DNA of 64,000 nt from assembly GCF_000287335.1 (NCBI RefSeq), contig NC_018419.1, forward strand, positions 558,001-622,000, read 5' to 3'. A model generated the notes under the pieces. The model saw only the letters and a list, made by a program, of their open reading frames with translations. It was not told the origin of the DNA and made no database searches. This DNA is from a secondary endosymbiont of Ctenarytaina eucalypti (GTDB lineage Bacteria; Pseudomonadota; Gammaproteobacteria; Enterobacterales; Enterobacteriaceae). Below are positions 60,831-64,000 of this stretch, piece by piece; within the stretch, counting starts at the first letter, position 1, and each line of letters opens with the position of its first letter. A program made the position numbers and the translations under genes.

Positions 60831-63458
60831 CCGCTGTAGCTAATATTTTTTGAATATACGCATTGTACTCTGTCGGTTTAGAGTACTTATTATTCTCTGC
60901 CACGTTACATTATATACTGAAACGTTATGAAAAAAAGAAAAAATCCTAAAACAGAAATAGTTATTTTATACATGGATGATTAGACAGCATCATTTCTCAT
61001 CAGTCAATATCGCTTATGCAAAAAAAATGCAAATTGTATTCCAATATGAAGCGAGGGGAATCTTGGCGAGTTTCACACATCATGGACCTATGTCCCCTCC
61101 TCCTAGAGTACACATTAGCACCTAAGTAGAACCTAGAGAGGTGCCTAGGAAAGCAGGTTGGTTGTTACTAGAGGTGTAATTACCGGCTATGTTCCGGTAC
61201 AAGAGACTTTTAAGGGTTTATCTGAGCCCTGGGTGCCTATGTGCCATAGGCACATATCAAGTCATAGAAATGCTTCAAGTACCTACTAGAGTTGATACTA
61301 AAAAATATATCGTGCAACGTACTCATTATGCAAAAATATATACGGACAAAAAATAATTATAGATAACGGTGTTCTGCTCATGACTCTATCAAGCAATAAT
61401 CTCAACCTCTTAATTATTAATCAAAAGATTGTTATGGTCTACAAAAAAACTTCTCAGTCTTCTTAGAGATATTCAATATAGTCTTCTGGATGATTACTAC
61501 TGAATGATTAATAGCGATCCGTTAAAATTATAATACATGCTTTCATAACAGCCAGATAGCAAATGAGTTTACCACCCTAAACTTAGCTGAAATGATTAAA
61601 TAACAAGCAGGCTGTTAAGGTAGCTCGGTTACAGCCTGCGTACTCGCAAGTAAGACTCAAGACAGATACTACAGAATAAGCATGACAACATCAGAGTAGT
61701 ATTTGCTCAACTTACTCTTTCTAATACATTAAGCTATGTCCGTACATTGATTACATTCTCTGATAGGTGCAACTAGCATGTAGAGGAGAGATCGAGGTTT
61801 TAATTTTATCGGTGGATGATAACCTCACTCGTGACGTTATCTAAATACACTCGTCTTTTTTATTGACCACTACTACCCGGTCGCTTTAGTCGGTGCCATG
61901 GTGTTAAAAACTTCACGCTTCTATGCTATAGCTTGCTTCCGCATAACTGGCATTCTTTGATTAGTACAGTGCCGTGCTGATATTACATTGTAATACCAGC
62001 ATCTTGCGTTCCTTGTTTCTTTTATATTCTATAATAAAGAGTTTGTCGTGGAGACATGACTCGCGCATACTTGCTCGTTGCAAAATCGTAGAGCCACTCT
62101 AGCCTCTTCTTGTATTGCTTGGTGGCGCTGTAGTCGTTATGGATTTTTATCCTCTAACTTAGAGGCGAAGAGGCACCGTCCCTCACGCTTAAGTGATGTA
62201 TTATGTATTAGGTGCGCAAGGAACGAGCCTTGCCTGTCTTCCTTAAAATTTAGCAGCAACATACAGTGATTTTCTACAGGCAAGATTAAGGGCAGGAAAA
62301 GGAAGATGCTGTAGTATGGGTATTCACACATACCTACACCCGATAGACAGTCTAATTATTAAGGGATATAAATGGCTATTAAAGATGTCTATTGCATCGA
62401 GATGCTCATGTTGATAGAGTTTTGATTCTCTCATTGCGATGAGACCATGACTCTATAAAATGCATGGAAATATTTGGTCAGGATCCGCTGTACTCAGTAA
62501 AATTCTTTCAACACGCGGCCACTATGGCAAAGAAAAAATTTACAATCAGCAAAAATAAATAATCTACTTAAAACACACCCCTGAAGCAGCGCGGTGCTTT
62601 TGCAGCATCAATGGTTTACTCACCCATCTTGCAGCATGGACAGAGCGCGCTTTTCTTAGATAACGTGTCCGGCCGTTTTTTCTGCTGAAATATACCGATT
62701 CCTACGATTACTATCGTAGCAATAATAAACATAAGTGTATAGTATCTCGAAAAGAGCTTTACAGAGTTGCATGGTTTCAATGTTTACAACGATGTACCTA
62801 ATACTACAATACCAAGAGTATATTTTGGCTTACTATACTGCAAAAAGAGCATGAATATTATTTATTAATAACTTTAATACGCCGTGCACCCACTCATGAC
62901 GTTATGGATAACACTGCACTAAAAAATGTTGGCAAAGAAAAAGAACATCACAGCAGTATGCTGTGAACACATGAAGAGCAGGGCTGAGTCTCTATCTGGC
63001 ACTAAATAGCAAGACACATGAATGAACGCGGCATTGATTTATCGCATAGTAAACCCGCTGGACAATCAGGAAAGTAATTAATACGGGCGCCTATTCTCAG
63101 CGTAACTGTAGATAATGAGAGTCTGAAGAAGACAATCGCGTTTTTTATCCTCTACTCTACTTAGAGTATATAGTATTGTCGGTTTATATTCTAATCGTCA
63201 CTAAGTAGTAGATTTTTAATCCGGCCCCTTTTAATTTTTAAAAGCATCCAGAAGGTTTGCAAGAACCTCTTAATGAATATTTTCATATCAATCAGTTCAG
63301 ATAACATCTGACTGATTTTTCGTCTGGAGACATAGAGAAACGGCAAGTAGCTCTCTACTCCTTTCAAAAATGAAAGACCACCGTCTGATGTGAAAGTTTT
63401 TTGTAGCAAGAATCGGCACGCCTTAGCAGAAATTACACTTATGCCGAGACATGCCACA
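60831..63458. other. Eroded intergenic region between rpiA and fabA
   Basis: About 2.6 kb without a supportable gene. A 9-bp stem with a 3-base loop lies at 61233-61253, and another 9-bp stem at 61607-61639. A 94-codon minus-strand frame at 63191-63475 overlaps the end of fabA and resembles no known protein; rmf, the usual neighbour of fabA, is not seen. Confidence 0.55.
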
Positions 63459-63977
63459 TTAGAAGATAGTGGCATCTTTAAACAGACCGACCTTCAAATC
63501 ACTGGCAATATAAATGATCCTTCCATCGCATAGGACTTCTCCATCAGCCATGCCCATTAACAGTTTTCGATTAATGATGCGACGAAAATGGATTCGATAG
63601 GTGACTTGTTTCGCACTTGGTAAAATCTGCCCGGTAAATTTTACCTCACCTACCCCAAGCGCGCGACCTCTTCCTTCACCGGACAGCCATCCTAAATAGA
63701 AACCCACCAACTGCCACATAGCATCCAGACCCAAACAGCCGGGCATTACCGGATCTCCGATAAAATGGCAGCCGAAGAACCACATATCCGGGTGAATATC
63801 TAGCTCTGCTTCCACGAAACCTTTATGGTACTTACCCCCATCTTCGTTCATTTTAACTACCCGATCCATCATCAGCATATTCGGTGCCGGCAATTTTGGC
63901 CCCTCTTTTCCGAACAGTTCGCCGCGGCTAGACGCCAAAAGATCTTCTTTAGTATAGAATGAGCGTTTATTTACCAT
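63459..63977 (-). CDS. fabA: 3-hydroxydecanoyl-ACP dehydratase/isomerase FabA
   Basis: FabA dehydrates 3-hydroxydecanoyl-ACP and isomerises trans-2- to cis-3-decenoyl-ACP, the branch point for unsaturated fatty acids. At 172 residues it equals E. coli. [10 protein letters not shown]-type residues ([18 protein letters not shown]) open the protein. The catalytic His71 lies in [20 protein letters not shown], which also holds Asp85. It ends [18 protein letters not shown] at 63977, close to the right edge, with AGAG upstream. Confidence 0.98.
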   Translation of the reverse strand: MVNKRSFYTKEDLLASSRGELFGKEGPKLPAPNMLMMDRVVKMNEDGGKYHKGFVEAELDIHPDMWFFGCHFIGDPVMPGCLGLDAMWQLVGFYLGWLSGEGRGRALGVGEVKFTGQILPSAKQVTYRIHFRRIINRKLLMGMADGEVLCDGRIIYIASDLKVGLFKDATIF

Positions 63978-64000
63978 ATTTCTCTAAACCTTAAATATTG

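Noticed and set aside
61607-61645. GGTTACAGCCTGCG, also found in 6S RNA
   Set aside because: The match is about 14 bases only; the rest of 6S RNA and its neighbour genes are absent.
63191-63475. 94-codon minus-strand frame after fabA
   Set aside because: No family resemblance, overlaps the fabA end, and the composition is like the intergenic DNA.

Overview
The window looks like part of the chromosome of a gammaproteobacterium of the Enterobacterales in advanced genome decay, most likely a Sodalis-like insect endosymbiont. The intact proteins are close in length and sequence to E. coli, Serratia and Sodalis type proteins, and several classical enterobacterial gene clusters survive: tusDCB-rpsL-rpsG-fusA-tuf, hemCD divergent from cyaA, grpE divergent from nadK, waaA-waaE-coaD facing rpmB-rpmG, and tal-tkt. 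The genes sit in long stretches of AT-richer DNA without open frames. Adding the lengths of the intact genes gives about 26 kb of 64 kb, so only about 40% is coding. I saw no insertion sequence, prophage, CRISPR array or rRNA operon. The species cannot be fixed from this window.

Layout: 1.6-5.2 kb carries tkt, tal and yaiI on the minus strand, followed by a dead hemF. tsaB is at 8.7 kb. cspC with a dead yobF is at 12.2-12.6 kb, and tRNA-Thr(CGU) at 13.6 kb. mtn (16 kb), metK (18 kb), sodA (21 kb), pyrD (22.5 kb) and ygfZ (25.5 kb) stand alone, each separated by roughly 0.7-2.4 kb of eroded DNA. A full-length but broken srmB is at 28.9-30.2 kb. The str operon and tusDCB fill 31.7-37.4 kb and end in the remains of yheO. 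ung, grpE/nadK, hemDC and cyaA (reduced to its catalytic half) lie at 40-48.5 kb, and trkH at 48.8-50.2 kb. A lipopolysaccharide block (GT4 transferase, waaA, waaE) plus coaD and rpmB/rpmG is at 53-57.6 kb. rpiA is at 60 kb and fabA at the right edge.

The kept genes describe a cell that retains translation (EF-Tu, EF-G, S7, S12, L28, L33), tRNA modification (tsaB, tusBCD, ygfZ), the non-oxidative pentose phosphate pathway (tkt, tal, rpiA), SAM synthesis and recycling (metK, mtn), cofactor and nucleotide steps (nadK, coaD, pyrD, hemC, hemD), fatty-acid desaturation (fabA), an LPS inner core, oxidative defence (sodA), uracil repair (ung), potassium uptake (trkH) and heat-shock folding (grpE, with a recognisable sigma-32 promoter). 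Lost or dying functions are accessory or regulatory: srmB, yheO, yobF, hemF and the regulatory half of adenylate cyclase.

I found no clearly new multi-gene system. The most unusual observations are a perfect 34-bp inverted repeat at 17.2 kb, an apparent excess of CTAG (normally very rare in enterics) even inside genes, 3' ends of dead genes that persist where they carry the leader of a living downstream gene, and a cyaA cut off just after its catalytic domain.
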